This document shows positions 1 through 7,714 of a stretch of DNA of 39,020 bases, one piece after another. The position numbers and the translations under genes are program-made. Within the stretch, counting starts at the first letter, position 1, and the number at the start of each line of letters is the position of its first letter. The notes beneath the pieces were generated by a model. It was not told where the DNA came from, ran no database searches, and saw only the letters and a program-made list of their open reading frames with translations. Source of the DNA: an uncultured Mollicutes bacterium (GTDB lineage Bacteria > Bacillota_I > Bacilli_A > Acholeplasmatales > Anaeroplasmataceae); contig UQGR01000015.1 of the NCBI GenBank assembly GCA_900540705.1, forward strand, positions 1 through 39,020, given 5' to 3'.

Positions 1-2
1 TT

Positions 3-674
3 TCATATTTATTAAAAATAAAAGATTACTTTAATGATAAAAAGGAATTAATAAACAAATGCTCTAATATTTTCGGAAACATTGATGATTATAAAAAACA
101 ATTTGATGATGCTGGTAAGTTTTTAAATAAAGTAAGTTCATTCTTAAAAGAAGAGTTCGAAGAAGTTCAAAGAAAGGAACACGCTACTCCTAACAATACT
201 TTAATTGGTAATGTTGATTATTCTAGTATTTGGAATTCAAATCAATCATTGAAGAAAGATGATTTTGATTCGTTTGAAATTGGTGATTACTTCAATATGG
301 TTGTTAAGTGTTTTGAACTAGCCATTATGTCATCATCTAAATATCAGTTTATTGATAAGAATTGCATCATTAAAGATATTAACTCAAATTACTTATTGTA
401 CAGGATGAATGGTGACATTATAGAAGAGATTAATTTTGATTATGACGGAAACTATAATATATACATTAACAAGTATCGTCTTGTAGAAGGGCAATTTGAA
501 TTAGATGAAGAATTATCTGAAATACACACTATTGAATATCAAGCAGATGCAGATTCTATCGATAACAGAGGGATTTTTTTTACTGCTTTTATCGATGACG
601 AAGAGTATAAAATCAATGCAGATTTATTAGGATTAAAAGATTTTATACAAACATTAGCAAAGAATTATCAATAG
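3..674 (+). CDS. hypothetical protein, 5'-truncated by the window edge (first gene of a three-gene cassette)
   Basis: The reading frame is open from the first bases of the window to the TAG at 672-674, so 223 C-terminal residues are visible and the start lies upstream. A TTG at 249 could be mistaken for the start, but the frame continues before it with gene-like composition and no ribosome binding site sits there. The protein is acidic, rich in Asp, Asn, Ile and Tyr, and has no signal peptide or membrane segment. The first ~65 visible residues are charged and probably helical; the rest looks alpha/beta. I do not recognise a family. The next gene begins 2 bases after the stop, which suggests translational coupling and a shared function. 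The strand is strongly A+T-rich, like the next two genes. Confidence 0.7.
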   Translation, partial: SYLLKIKDYFNDKKELINKCSNIFGNIDDYKKQFDDAGKFLNKVSSFLKEEFEEVQRKEHATPNNTLIGNVDYSSIWNSNQSLKKDDFDSFEIGDYFNMVVKCFELAIMSSSKYQFIDKNCIIKDINSNYLLYRMNGDIIEEINFDYDGNYNIYINKYRLVEGQFELDEELSEIHTIEYQADADSIDNRGIFFTAFIDDEEYKINADLLGLKDFIQTLAKNYQ

Positions 675-676
675 AA

Positions 677-3028
677 TTGGATTTTAATCGTGAATATTCT
701 ATCCAATCATTTACTTTTGAAGAGTCTTCAATTAATGCCTATAACAATCATTTATCTTCAAATAATGATAGAATTATGCCACATATAATTTATGATGGAA
801 ACAATTCATTTGAAGTTTTGAATTCTTTATATTTTGTTAACGATGATAATGTTTATATTGATACTTATGGTGATGCAAATAAGTATAATGAGCTTCTTCA
901 AAACTATAGAAAGCATTATAAAAAAGATTCTGATTCTTTGTTGATTTATGATATAAAGGATTCTTTTGATGAATTTAGTTCAAAAAGTTTAAGAAATAAT
1001 TATTCAATAAATTTTCCGAATAGTTATCCCGTTTGGAGATCAATATTGAGTGCAGAGTCCATAAATGGTTATTATCCGGATTTAGTAGTTGATTTGACAG
1101 GAAAAGAAGTATATGCAACTGCACTTGGAAGAAAAAAAGATTTATATGTTCATAAAGGTGTTGTCTCTTGGCCTTTAAATCTTTTGAAGTACTCAGAGAA
1201 AAATTTCTTGTTAGATTATTTAAATCTTTATTCTGAAGATAATGATATTCAATTGTCTGATGATGTAATCAATGATTGCCTTACATCTGGCTCTTTGTCA
1301 AAACTTTTAATAGATAGAAAAGGCTCAATAATTATGGCGGAAGGTGATGAATCATCTCATGAGTATATTAGAATTGAATTTGATAAAGATATATATGAAG
1401 AATGTTTGAACGACTTTGTAAAAGTAGTTGATGATATTAGAGAAGAATTTAAAGATAAAAAGTTATTAATAGTCATCCCTGATTACATTGACTCTAGTAG
1501 CATTGATAACGCTATTAACAATAAAGAACTAATAAAAGGAGCAAGTATCATTCGAGAACGTGTCCAAAATCATCAAATTGCTTGGTATGAATGCTTGCCT
1601 GATTTGAGTTTAGAAATAATTAAAAATGGTTATTATGATTATTTAAAATTAGTAGAGAATAGAGAATGTGAAAATATTATTGGTAAATCTGATTCTTGGT
1701 TGCTTGATGAAAAATTTGTTTTGAAAGCTGGCAAACCTGACTATATTCTTCCATTAATAAAATCATTTGTTGGCGAACAAAATAAATCATTTGATGCAGT
1801 AATAAAAAATCCTGCTTTTCCGTTAAAAGAAGATGTAGAAGTATACTTAAAATTAAATTATAGTTACGGAAATGATAATAGTTATATTTTAACATTTTTA
1901 CCTGTTAACAAAGAAATTGCTCCTTTCAAAAAAATAGTTGTTGATTGGGAAGAAAACCATACAATTGATTATTTGAAGGAATTACCAAATATAAAGGATA
2001 TGGACTACACTTTGGAGGAACAAGATAAAATTGTAGGATATATTATAAAAAGCGTACGTGATATAGATTTTGTTTACTCTGATTATAATAAGAATAAAAT
2101 TAATAAACAGGAAGTATTAAAAAAACTAAATAGAATGGCTAATGATTTCCAAAAAATGTTAGCTGCTGATTATCCTACTATTTCTGATGTTCACGAAATA
2201 ATTCTTAATTCAAAGGTACCATATGCATTAACCGATTTATATAATGGTGCAAGAATTGGATATAAAAAGACCGACGAGAATACAGATGAAAGAAATAGAA
2301 TCGAATCAACACTTATGTTTCTTGAACAGGATAGGATCCAATTAACATTTGATAGGACGCTTTTGGTTGAAAAGAAATTTATTTTCCCAGAAACATGTTT
2401 TGGAAGGTATTTGGTTTCACATATTGATGATTATGAAGTTATTAGTGAAGCATATGATAATTTGATTATCGATTATAAACTTGGAGATTTGCTTCATAAT
2501 TTAAGGCTTAAAACATATTTAGATAGATTGACATCTGCGACTCAAATGGATCACTTATTCTTTAAAAAACTTTGTAATTATAATAAGCCATATGTTTATA
2601 AAGTCTTAGAAATTATTACAGCTGTAATGAAAGAAATTTCTATTTATTCATTTGAATTTGAAACTAGAGATAAACAATATAATCCTAAAGAATTATCTTA
2701 TCTTATGCGCTTTTGTGTTGAGTTGTTAATTTCATATCTATATGTACGTGACGAGCCTTTATTTGAAGAGTTAAGACCTGATGGTAGACTTGCTCATGAA
2801 ATTATTTCATATATAAAACTATTTAATAAGAACTATCAAAATGCATTAGATATATGGCCTGATAGATTTCAAAAGCCTAGAATGGAAACAAAGTATAGAA
2901 TGACATATAAGAATAAACCTGCAGAATTATATAGGATGTGGGAAGATGCTTACTGCTTAATTTTGTACTTATCTGGAGCTAAAGAAGCAAATAATATTAT
3001 TCTTGGCTCAAAGGAGGATTATGAATGA
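677..3028 (+). CDS. large protein of unknown function (783 aa), centre of the cassette
   Basis: This is a 783-residue, soluble-looking protein. The start is probably TTG at 677, just after the previous stop; no ATG precedes residue 33 and no good Shine-Dalgarno is visible, so coupling to the upstream gene is likely. Residues ~134-142 (PDLVVDLTG), a hydrophobic strand with Pro-Asp near 263-268 (IVIPDY) and a WYECLPDLSLE stretch near 303 loosely resemble alternating strands of actin/Hsp70-like (ASKHA) folds. That resemblance is weak and is my inference only. The C-terminal third looks helical. No Walker motif, nuclease motif or transmembrane segment is evident. The 3' end overlaps the next gene by 4 bases behind an AAGGAGG site, so the two proteins are made together. 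Strong A+T bias sets it apart from the housekeeping genes. Confidence 0.75.
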   Translation: MDFNREYSIQSFTFEESSINAYNNHLSSNNDRIMPHIIYDGNNSFEVLNSLYFVNDDNVYIDTYGDANKYNELLQNYRKHYKKDSDSLLIYDIKDSFDEFSSKSLRNNYSINFPNSYPVWRSILSAESINGYYPDLVVDLTGKEVYATALGRKKDLYVHKGVVSWPLNLLKYSEKNFLLDYLNLYSEDNDIQLSDDVINDCLTSGSLSKLLIDRKGSIIMAEGDESSHEYIRIEFDKDIYEECLNDFVKVVDDIREEFKDKKLLIVIPDYIDSSSIDNAINNKELIKGASIIRERVQNHQIAWYECLPDLSLEIIKNGYYDYLKLVENRECENIIGKSDSWLLDEKFVLKAGKPDYILPLIKSFVGEQNKSFDAVIKNPAFPLKEDVEVYLKLNYSYGNDNSYILTFLPVNKEIAPFKKIVVDWEENHTIDYLKELPNIKDMDYTLEEQDKIVGYIIKSVRDIDFVYSDYNKNKINKQEVLKKLNRMANDFQKMLAADYPTISDVHEIILNSKVPYALTDLYNGARIGYKKTDENTDERNRIESTLMFLEQDRIQLTFDRTLLVEKKFIFPETCFGRYLVSHIDDYEVISEAYDNLIIDYKLGDLLHNLRLKTYLDRLTSATQMDHLFFKKLCNYNKPYVYKVLEIITAVMKEISIYSFEFETRDKQYNPKELSYLMRFCVELLISYLYVRDEPLFEELRPDGRLAHEIISYIKLFNKNYQNALDIWPDRFQKPRMETKYRMTYKNKPAELYRMWEDAYCLILYLSGAKEANNIILGSKEDYE

Positions 3029-3636
3029 TGCAAAAACTTATTGTTGAAATGAAACAATTCCAGGAGACACTTAATTCAAAAGAATCAATTAAAAAATTAG
3101 TTTCATATTATGGGGATAAGTTCTACGTACTGATTTTTTTAAAACAATATGAGCGTCTTGTTGTAAATATGAAATCTATTGGAGCATTATTAGAAATTGA
3201 TAGTATAGAAGATTCTTATACAATCTTTAGAAAGTATATTGAGACATATTCCATAATGATGAGCGTATATGAAAATAGAACAGTGGTCAAAAAATATATG
3301 GTTCATGATTCTTACATTGGTTATAAAGCTTGTGGTGAAAAGAAGGATGAAATCAAAAACTATGTAATGGGAAAACCTGACGGATTCCTAGAATATGGTT
3401 ATCTAGAAAATGTAGCTGATACATCTGATGAAGACTTTAAGTATACAATGAAAACAGTATGCAAAGCTGCACAGTTAGATGAATACTATCAATGGTATAG
3501 GCTATGTAACAATTTTGTTCATAACAACTTATCATCAGTTAAAATTGATCCACTTGAAGGAAAAACAAAGTTAGTTGAAAAATGTACTAAGTCTTTTAAT
3601 CATCTTAAAAAGAAATTATTGCAAATATTGAATTAG
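3025..3636 (+). CDS. HEPN-like (DUF5677-type) small protein with an RX6H motif
   Basis: A 203-residue, mostly helical protein. The start is ATG 3025 (or the adjacent ATG 3028), 7 bases after an AAGGAGG site at the end of the upstream gene, which it overlaps by 4 bases. Near the C-terminus it carries Y-R159-LCNNFV-H166, an arginine followed six residues later by histidine. This matches the RX4-6H signature of HEPN domains, many of which are metal-independent RNases in toxin-antitoxin and phage-defence systems. The overall layout, with a helical N-terminal half and the R..H motif near the end, also recalls DUF5677 proteins. There is no membrane segment. The family call is from motif and layout only; RNase activity is inference. 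The gene is followed at once by a terminator, closing the cassette. Confidence 0.65.
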   Translation: MMQKLIVEMKQFQETLNSKESIKKLVSYYGDKFYVLIFLKQYERLVVNMKSIGALLEIDSIEDSYTIFRKYIETYSIMMSVYENRTVVKKYMVHDSYIGYKACGEKKDEIKNYVMGKPDGFLEYGYLENVADTSDEDFKYTMKTVCKAAQLDEYYQWYRLCNNFVHNNLSSVKIDPLEGKTKLVEKCTKSFNHLKKKLLQILN

Positions 3637-3665
3637 GGGCTCATTTCGAGCCTCTATTCTTTTTG
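3635..3665 (+). terminator. intrinsic terminator of the 5' cassette
   Basis: An AGGGGCTC arm (3635-3642) and a GAGCCTCT arm (3648-3655) form a hairpin with a five-base loop. It is followed by a T-rich run, and its first arm overlaps the stop codon of the HEPN-like gene. It marks the end of the three-gene transcript. Confidence 0.8.
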
Positions 3666-3694
3666 TCACATCTGTCACGCCAGTCACATGTCAC
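3665..3694 (+). repeat. four short GTCAC direct repeats
   Basis: GTCAC occurs at 3665, 3674, 3683 and 3690, so the unit recurs with 9, 9 and 7 base periods just after the cassette terminator. It could be an iteron-like protein-binding site or a remnant at an island border. Nothing else nearby explains it. Confidence 0.45.
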
Positions 3695-3728
3695 TAAGTG
3701 TATATACCATAAATATAGGTTCAGAGGG

Positions 3729-3753
3729 TGCACCTTTATCTAAAGATGGTGCA
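3729..3753. repeat. inverted repeat in intergenic region
   Basis: TGCACC (3729-3734) pairs with GGTGCA (3748-3753), and inner TTTA/TAAA bases can extend the stem. No T-run follows, so it is not a typical terminator. Its role is unknown; it lies in the gap between the cassette and the first acetyltransferase. Confidence 0.4.
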
Positions 3754-3869
3754 TTGTATTAACAATACTTACCTTTCACATTAAGAACCATGATTCTAAT
3801 ACATAAGTATTAGATTTTTTAATATAAGCTTAAACAAATTTTATAATACAAATTAGGAGGAGTTATATC

Positions 3870-4481
3870 GTGAATGCTATTTTTAATATCAAAGGAAAAA
3901 TTATTGAGACAAATAGACTTATATTACGCCCTTTTAAACAAACGGATTTGTCTGATTTATATGAATATGCGTCAGTTGATGGTGTTGGTGAAATGGCAGG
4001 ATGGTCTCATCATAAAAATAAAGAAGAGTCTCAAAAAATTCTAAATATGTTTATTGATGAAGATAAAGTATTTGCCATCTGTTTAAAGGAAAATGAGAAA
4101 GTCATTGGATCTATTGGGGTTGAAAAATATGGAATGGAAGAAAAATTGACTGAATTTGATGGTTATAAAGGTAGAGAAATTGGCTATGTATTGAGTAGAG
4201 ATTACTGGGGAAAAGGCATTGCTACAGAAGCAACCAAAGCGATTATTGATTTTTTATTCTATGAATGTGAGTTGGATTTTTTAATATGCGGATATTATAA
4301 TTTTAATTTTAAATCAAAAAGAGTACAAGAAAAATGTGGATTTAAAGCCTATAGAAAATTAACAATAAAAACAAGTATGAATACGGAAGAACAAAGCATT
4401 TTAAATCTTTTAATTCATCCAAATAAGAGGATTAAATTTCAATTTTCACATCCTGAGACATTAATATTCAATGAGGATTAG
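3870..4481 (+). CDS. GNAT family N-acetyltransferase (RimJ/RimL type)
   Basis: A 203-residue single-domain acetyltransferase predicted to move an acetyl group from acetyl-CoA to an amine on a small molecule or protein N-terminus. It begins with the typical ETNRLILRPF strand. It carries the acetyl-CoA-binding motif A region R-DYWGKGIATEA near residues 111-122 and ends the fold with a VQEKCGFK segment. The start is GTG 3870 behind a clear GGAGGAG site. It stands alone: a 233-base gap precedes it and a terminator follows. The substrate cannot be read from sequence. It is the first of four GNAT genes within 5 kb. Confidence 0.9.
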   Translation: MNAIFNIKGKIIETNRLILRPFKQTDLSDLYEYASVDGVGEMAGWSHHKNKEESQKILNMFIDEDKVFAICLKENEKVIGSIGVEKYGMEEKLTEFDGYKGREIGYVLSRDYWGKGIATEATKAIIDFLFYECELDFLICGYYNFNFKSKRVQEKCGFKAYRKLTIKTSMNTEEQSILNLLIHPNKRIKFQFSHPETLIFNED

Positions 4482-4559
4482 AAATATAATAAATCATATA
4501 CTATGTTTATTTTGAGATTAGCGCACGCAAATTATATAAAAATAGATATTGTATAATCG

Positions 4560-4598
4560 GTCTTGAAATAATTAGGACATTATTTCAAGACTTTTTTT
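4560..4598 (+). terminator. strong intrinsic terminator
   Basis: A perfect 13-base-pair stem (arms 4560-4572 and 4579-4591, six-base loop) is followed by seven T. It lies about 80 bases after the first acetyltransferase gene and before the KilA-N promoter. Confidence 0.9.
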
Positions 4599-4708
4599 GT
4601 TTAAAGTCTTTTAAGGCTATACTATAATAAGAAGAATATGAGTGATTATTACTAATCTGGGCCTTTCTCATATGAATTAAATAAGTTTAATAAAAATTAG
4701 AAAATAAG

Positions 4709-4737
4709 TTGATTTAAAATCTACGAAATGCTATAAT
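4709..4737 (+). promoter_or_regulatory. sigma-A-type promoter of the KilA-N operon
   Basis: TTGATT (4709-4714) and TATAAT (4732-4737) are separated by 17 bases, 28 bases upstream of the KilA-N start codon. Spacing and -10 match the housekeeping consensus. Confidence 0.75.
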
Positions 4738-4765
4738 AATATTGTTTATGAGGGGGGGAAATAAA

Positions 4766-5587
4766 ATGAAAAGTATAATAGTTAAAGATAAGGAAATTAG
4801 CATTACAGGTTTTGGAGATAACGACTACATTAGTTTAACCGATATAGCGAGGATAAAAAATCCAAAGGAGCCAAAAGATGTAGTTAAGAATTGGCTTCGA
4901 ACAAGAACAACTTTGGAATACTTAGGACTTTGGGAAAAATTAAACAACGATAAATTTAGGGGAATCGAATTCGACCCCCTATTATACGAAAGCGGAAAAA
5001 ATTCATTTACAATGTCTCCTACTAGATGGGTTAATGAATTTAATGCGATTGGGATTAGAACAAAAGCAACAAAAAATGGAGGAACATATGCTCATAAAGA
5101 TATCGCTTTAGAGTTTGCATCTTGGATATCTGCGGAGGTTAAATTATATATAATAAAAGAATTTCAAAGACTTAAAGTTCAAGAATCAGAACAACTTGAG
5201 TGGCGGGGCAAACGAATGCAATCTAAGCTTAATTATTTAATTCATACAGACGCTATTCAAAAGAAATTGATTCTAGTGAGTTTAAATCCTGAACAAATAA
5301 ACTTTGTCTATGCAAGCGAGGCTGATCTACTAAATGTTGCTTTATTCGGAATGAAGGCAAAGGAATGGCGTGATGCCAATCCTGAAAAGACTGGAAATAT
5401 TAGAGACTATGCTTCTACAGTTGAACTTGCTATTTTATCAAATCTTGAATATCATAATTCATTACTTATAACGGATGGAGTGCCTCAAAATAAAAGATTA
5501 ATTATATTAAATAGGGAAGCCAATCATCAAAAAGATTTGTTTAATAGAAATAATATAAGAGAGGTAAAGAGGATATCTAATGAATAA
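4766..5587 (+). CDS. KilA-N domain-containing protein
   Basis: A 273-residue protein with an N-terminal KilA-N domain (about residues 10-135), recognised by YISLTDIARIKNP, the conserved S-P-x-x-W-V turn, an xxNAIGI segment, GGTYAHKDIALEFASWIS and KLYIIKEFQRLK. KilA-N is a DNA-binding module first known from phage P1 and common in mobile elements and viruses. The C-terminal half (VYASEADLLNVALFGM, NIRDYA) is the usual companion region in Bacillota homologues. The start is ATG 4766 after a G-rich GAGGGGGGG Shine-Dalgarno; an ATG at 4742 in the same frame lies before that site and is unlikely. It overlaps the next gene by 8 bases. The likely role is DNA binding or regulation in an accessory element. 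Confidence 0.88.
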   Translation: MKSIIVKDKEISITGFGDNDYISLTDIARIKNPKEPKDVVKNWLRTRTTLEYLGLWEKLNNDKFRGIEFDPLLYESGKNSFTMSPTRWVNEFNAIGIRTKATKNGGTYAHKDIALEFASWISAEVKLYIIKEFQRLKVQESEQLEWRGKRMQSKLNYLIHTDAIQKKLILVSLNPEQINFVYASEADLLNVALFGMKAKEWRDANPEKTGNIRDYASTVELAILSNLEYHNSLLITDGVPQNKRLIILNREANHQKDLFNRNNIREVKRISNE

Positions 5588-6341
5588 GCTTGGGGAAAAA
5601 ATAAAGGAAATACGAACTAAAAATGGATTAAGTCAGGAAGCTTTTGCCAAAGAATTAGGATATACTTCTAGATCAACAATCAATAAAATAGAAAAAGGAA
5701 TCAACGAAATAAGTTATGAAAAATTATTACTTTTATTAAATAAATATGAAGTGGAAATAGATGAATTGTTTGATAAGAAGAAAGGTATCTCATTTATTCC
5801 CAATATGCCTAATTATAATTTATTTGTTTCGTTCAGTGCACGGGATTATGGAAATTGTTCTGATATTGCAAAGTACTTAATGAAAGATAACGATACCCTT
5901 GTGCGTTTTAAGGACTTATTTTATAATCCTTGTTCAAAATGTAATTATGAATGCTTTAGTTCAGCGTGTAAATATAGAGATGACGATTTGTACAATCTTT
6001 TTGATTCGATTCAGTATTATAAAACTGTAATTTTTTTGGTTCCAATGTATTGTGGTAATCCATCGTCATTATTTTTTGTATTATTAGAGAGAATGCAAGA
6101 TTATTTTTCAAAAAATGAAAATAATTGGGATGCATTTTTAACAAAGCTACATTTTATTTGTATTTATGGGAGTGATGAAGAAACACCATATTTTATTGAG
6201 CATTTTAAAAGCTTAGTAGAAGAAAATAAAATTTTGAAAATAGAAAGACATAAATACAATCAAAAGATGAATGATAGAATCGTAGAAAATATAAAAATAA
6301 TTCGGTTACTTGATAAATATAAAGAAAAAATCAATCTGTAA
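5580..6341 (+). CDS. XRE-type HTH fused to a flavodoxin-like, Cys-rich domain
   Basis: A 253-residue two-domain protein. Residues ~1-65 are an XRE helix-turn-helix (KIKEIRTKNGLSQEAFAKEL, then a recognition helix around 30-40). Residues ~78-250 resemble an NADPH-dependent FMN reductase/flavodoxin-like fold: a beta strand (NYNLFVSFSA), a phosphate-loop-like SARDYGNCSD at 86-95, and VPMYCGNPSS at 154-163. Cysteines at 118, 121, 125 and 130 form a CxxCxxxCx4C cluster where such reductases carry Cys-rich loops. The combination suggests a DNA-binding regulator that senses redox state or flavin; this is inference. ATG 5580 overlaps the KilA-N stop, so the pair is co-translated. Confidence 0.75.
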   Translation: MNKLGEKIKEIRTKNGLSQEAFAKELGYTSRSTINKIEKGINEISYEKLLLLLNKYEVEIDELFDKKKGISFIPNMPNYNLFVSFSARDYGNCSDIAKYLMKDNDTLVRFKDLFYNPCSKCNYECFSSACKYRDDDLYNLFDSIQYYKTVIFLVPMYCGNPSSLFFVLLERMQDYFSKNENNWDAFLTKLHFICIYGSDEETPYFIEHFKSLVEENKILKIERHKYNQKMNDRIVENIKIIRLLDKYKEKINL

Positions 6342-6402
6342 TTGAAATTAGAAGATGAAAGGTAAGGTGCTGAATTACTTTATACAAGTTCAATATGATT
6401 TA

Positions 6403-6431
6403 TTGAATGGTATAGCATATTAATGTATAAT
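6403..6431 (+). promoter_or_regulatory. sigma-A-type promoter before the acetyltransferase pair
   Basis: TTGAAT (6403-6408), a 17-base spacer and a perfect TATAAT (6426-6431) lie 35 bases before ATG 6467. Confidence 0.75.
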
Positions 6432-6466
6432 CTATTTAACTATAAGTTTTTGGAGGAAAAGCAGTA

Positions 6467-7015
6467 ATGATAAAAACCTTTAGATTAGATATCGTGCCCT
6501 TTGACATAGAGTTTCTGAATGACTATTATGTGGGTTTTAATGAGGACATAACAAAATACATGTGGCCAGATCCCTTTGCAAATATTAATGATGCAAGAAA
6601 TATGCTTCAAAATTTTATGAAAGAAATGAAGCAAGGTCAAACATTACTTTTTTCTATTCTTTCGAAAAATGGAAAATTTTTAGGAAGTGTTGAAGTTCAC
6701 GGCCTTACTGAGTCATGCCCAGAATTGGGAATCTGGATAAAAGCTTCAGAACAGAAAAAAGGCTATGCATACGAGGCTCTATGTGCAGTACTAGACTATG
6801 TCCGTGTCACATTTGATAAGTATAATTTTTTTTATGAATTGGATATTCGAAATAAATCAAGCATAAAGCTTCTTCATAAATTAAAAAATAATTATGATAT
6901 TGTGGAACAAGACTTTGAAATGATAACTACCACCTCTGGTAAAAAATTAGAATTACAAGGATATATTTTGAAAGTAAAAAAGAATAGTTTACAGGCTATG
7001 GAGGAAGGAAGATGA
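6467..7015 (+). CDS. GNAT family N-acetyltransferase
   Basis: A 182-residue acetyltransferase of the RimJ/RimL class. It has the opening strand TFRLDIVPFD, the central ELGIWIKASEQKKGYAYEAL segment, in which QKKGYA stands in for the acetyl-CoA pyrophosphate loop (Q/RxxGxG/A), and the DIRNKSSIKLLHKL helix that usually carries the N-x-x-S motif. The start is ATG 6467 behind a TTTGGAGG site. It overlaps the next acetyltransferase by the ATGA arrangement, so the two form an operon with the promoter at 6403-6431. The substrate is unknown. Confidence 0.85.
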   Translation: MIKTFRLDIVPFDIEFLNDYYVGFNEDITKYMWPDPFANINDARNMLQNFMKEMKQGQTLLFSILSKNGKFLGSVEVHGLTESCPELGIWIKASEQKKGYAYEALCAVLDYVRVTFDKYNFFYELDIRNKSSIKLLHKLKNNYDIVEQDFEMITTTSGKKLELQGYILKVKKNSLQAMEEGR

Positions 7016-7587
7016 CTGCACCCATATTAGAAACAAGACGCTTGATTTTAAGAAAATTTACAGAACAGGATATGGAAGCACTCTTTCTTATACTTCAAGA
7101 TGAGGAAGTTAATAAATTTTTACCCTGGTATCCAGTAAAAAGTATGGAAGAAACCATCTCACTTTATGAGGAAAAATATGCTCAGCCACAAGCATATGCT
7201 TATGCGATTTGCCTTAAAGAGGATAATTTTCCTATCGGATATATAAAAGTGGATATGGAAGAACCTCATGATTTCGGATATGGACTTCGCAAGGAATTTT
7301 GGCATCTAGGGATTGTTACAGAAGCAGCGAAGGCTGTTATAGAACAAGTGAAAAAAGATGAGCTACCATATATTACAGCAACGCATGATAGAAACAACCC
7401 TAGAAGTGGCGGAGTTATGCAGAATGTAGGAATGAGCTACCAATATTCTTATGAAGAACAGTGGCAGCCAAAAAACTTTTTGGTTACCTTTCGGATGTAT
7501 CAGCTGAATCTTGATGGGAATGAAGATCGGATTTATAAAAAATATTGGGATACCTCAGTTGTGCACTTTATAGAATTCAACTTATAA
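7012..7587 (+). CDS. GNAT family N-acetyltransferase (RimJ/RimL type)
   Basis: A 191-residue acetyltransferase starting ILETRRLILRKFTEQD, the classic RimJ/RimL opening. The acetyl-CoA-binding segment is GYGLRKEFWHLGIVTEAAK (about residues 83-101), in which a leucine sits between H and G of the loop. An N-x-x-S-G motif follows in the next helix (DRNNPRSGGVMQNVGM). It is translationally coupled (ATGA overlap) to the preceding GNAT gene. The upstream gene ends in a GGAGGAAG site that serves this start. Two adjacent but clearly different GNATs suggest distinct substrates. Confidence 0.88.
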   Translation: MTAPILETRRLILRKFTEQDMEALFLILQDEEVNKFLPWYPVKSMEETISLYEEKYAQPQAYAYAICLKEDNFPIGYIKVDMEEPHDFGYGLRKEFWHLGIVTEAAKAVIEQVKKDELPYITATHDRNNPRSGGVMQNVGMSYQYSYEEQWQPKNFLVTFRMYQLNLDGNEDRIYKKYWDTSVVHFIEFNL

Positions 7588-7714
7588 ATTGTTTTTGGAA
7601 GTAAGTAAGTGGAAATCATAAAACGTTTCTTTAAATTTTAAGAATAGTTAATGCAATTGAATTTAGTGACTTATAAAAAAATGAGGTAAAATGTATTTAG
7701 AGGAGTTGAGTGAA

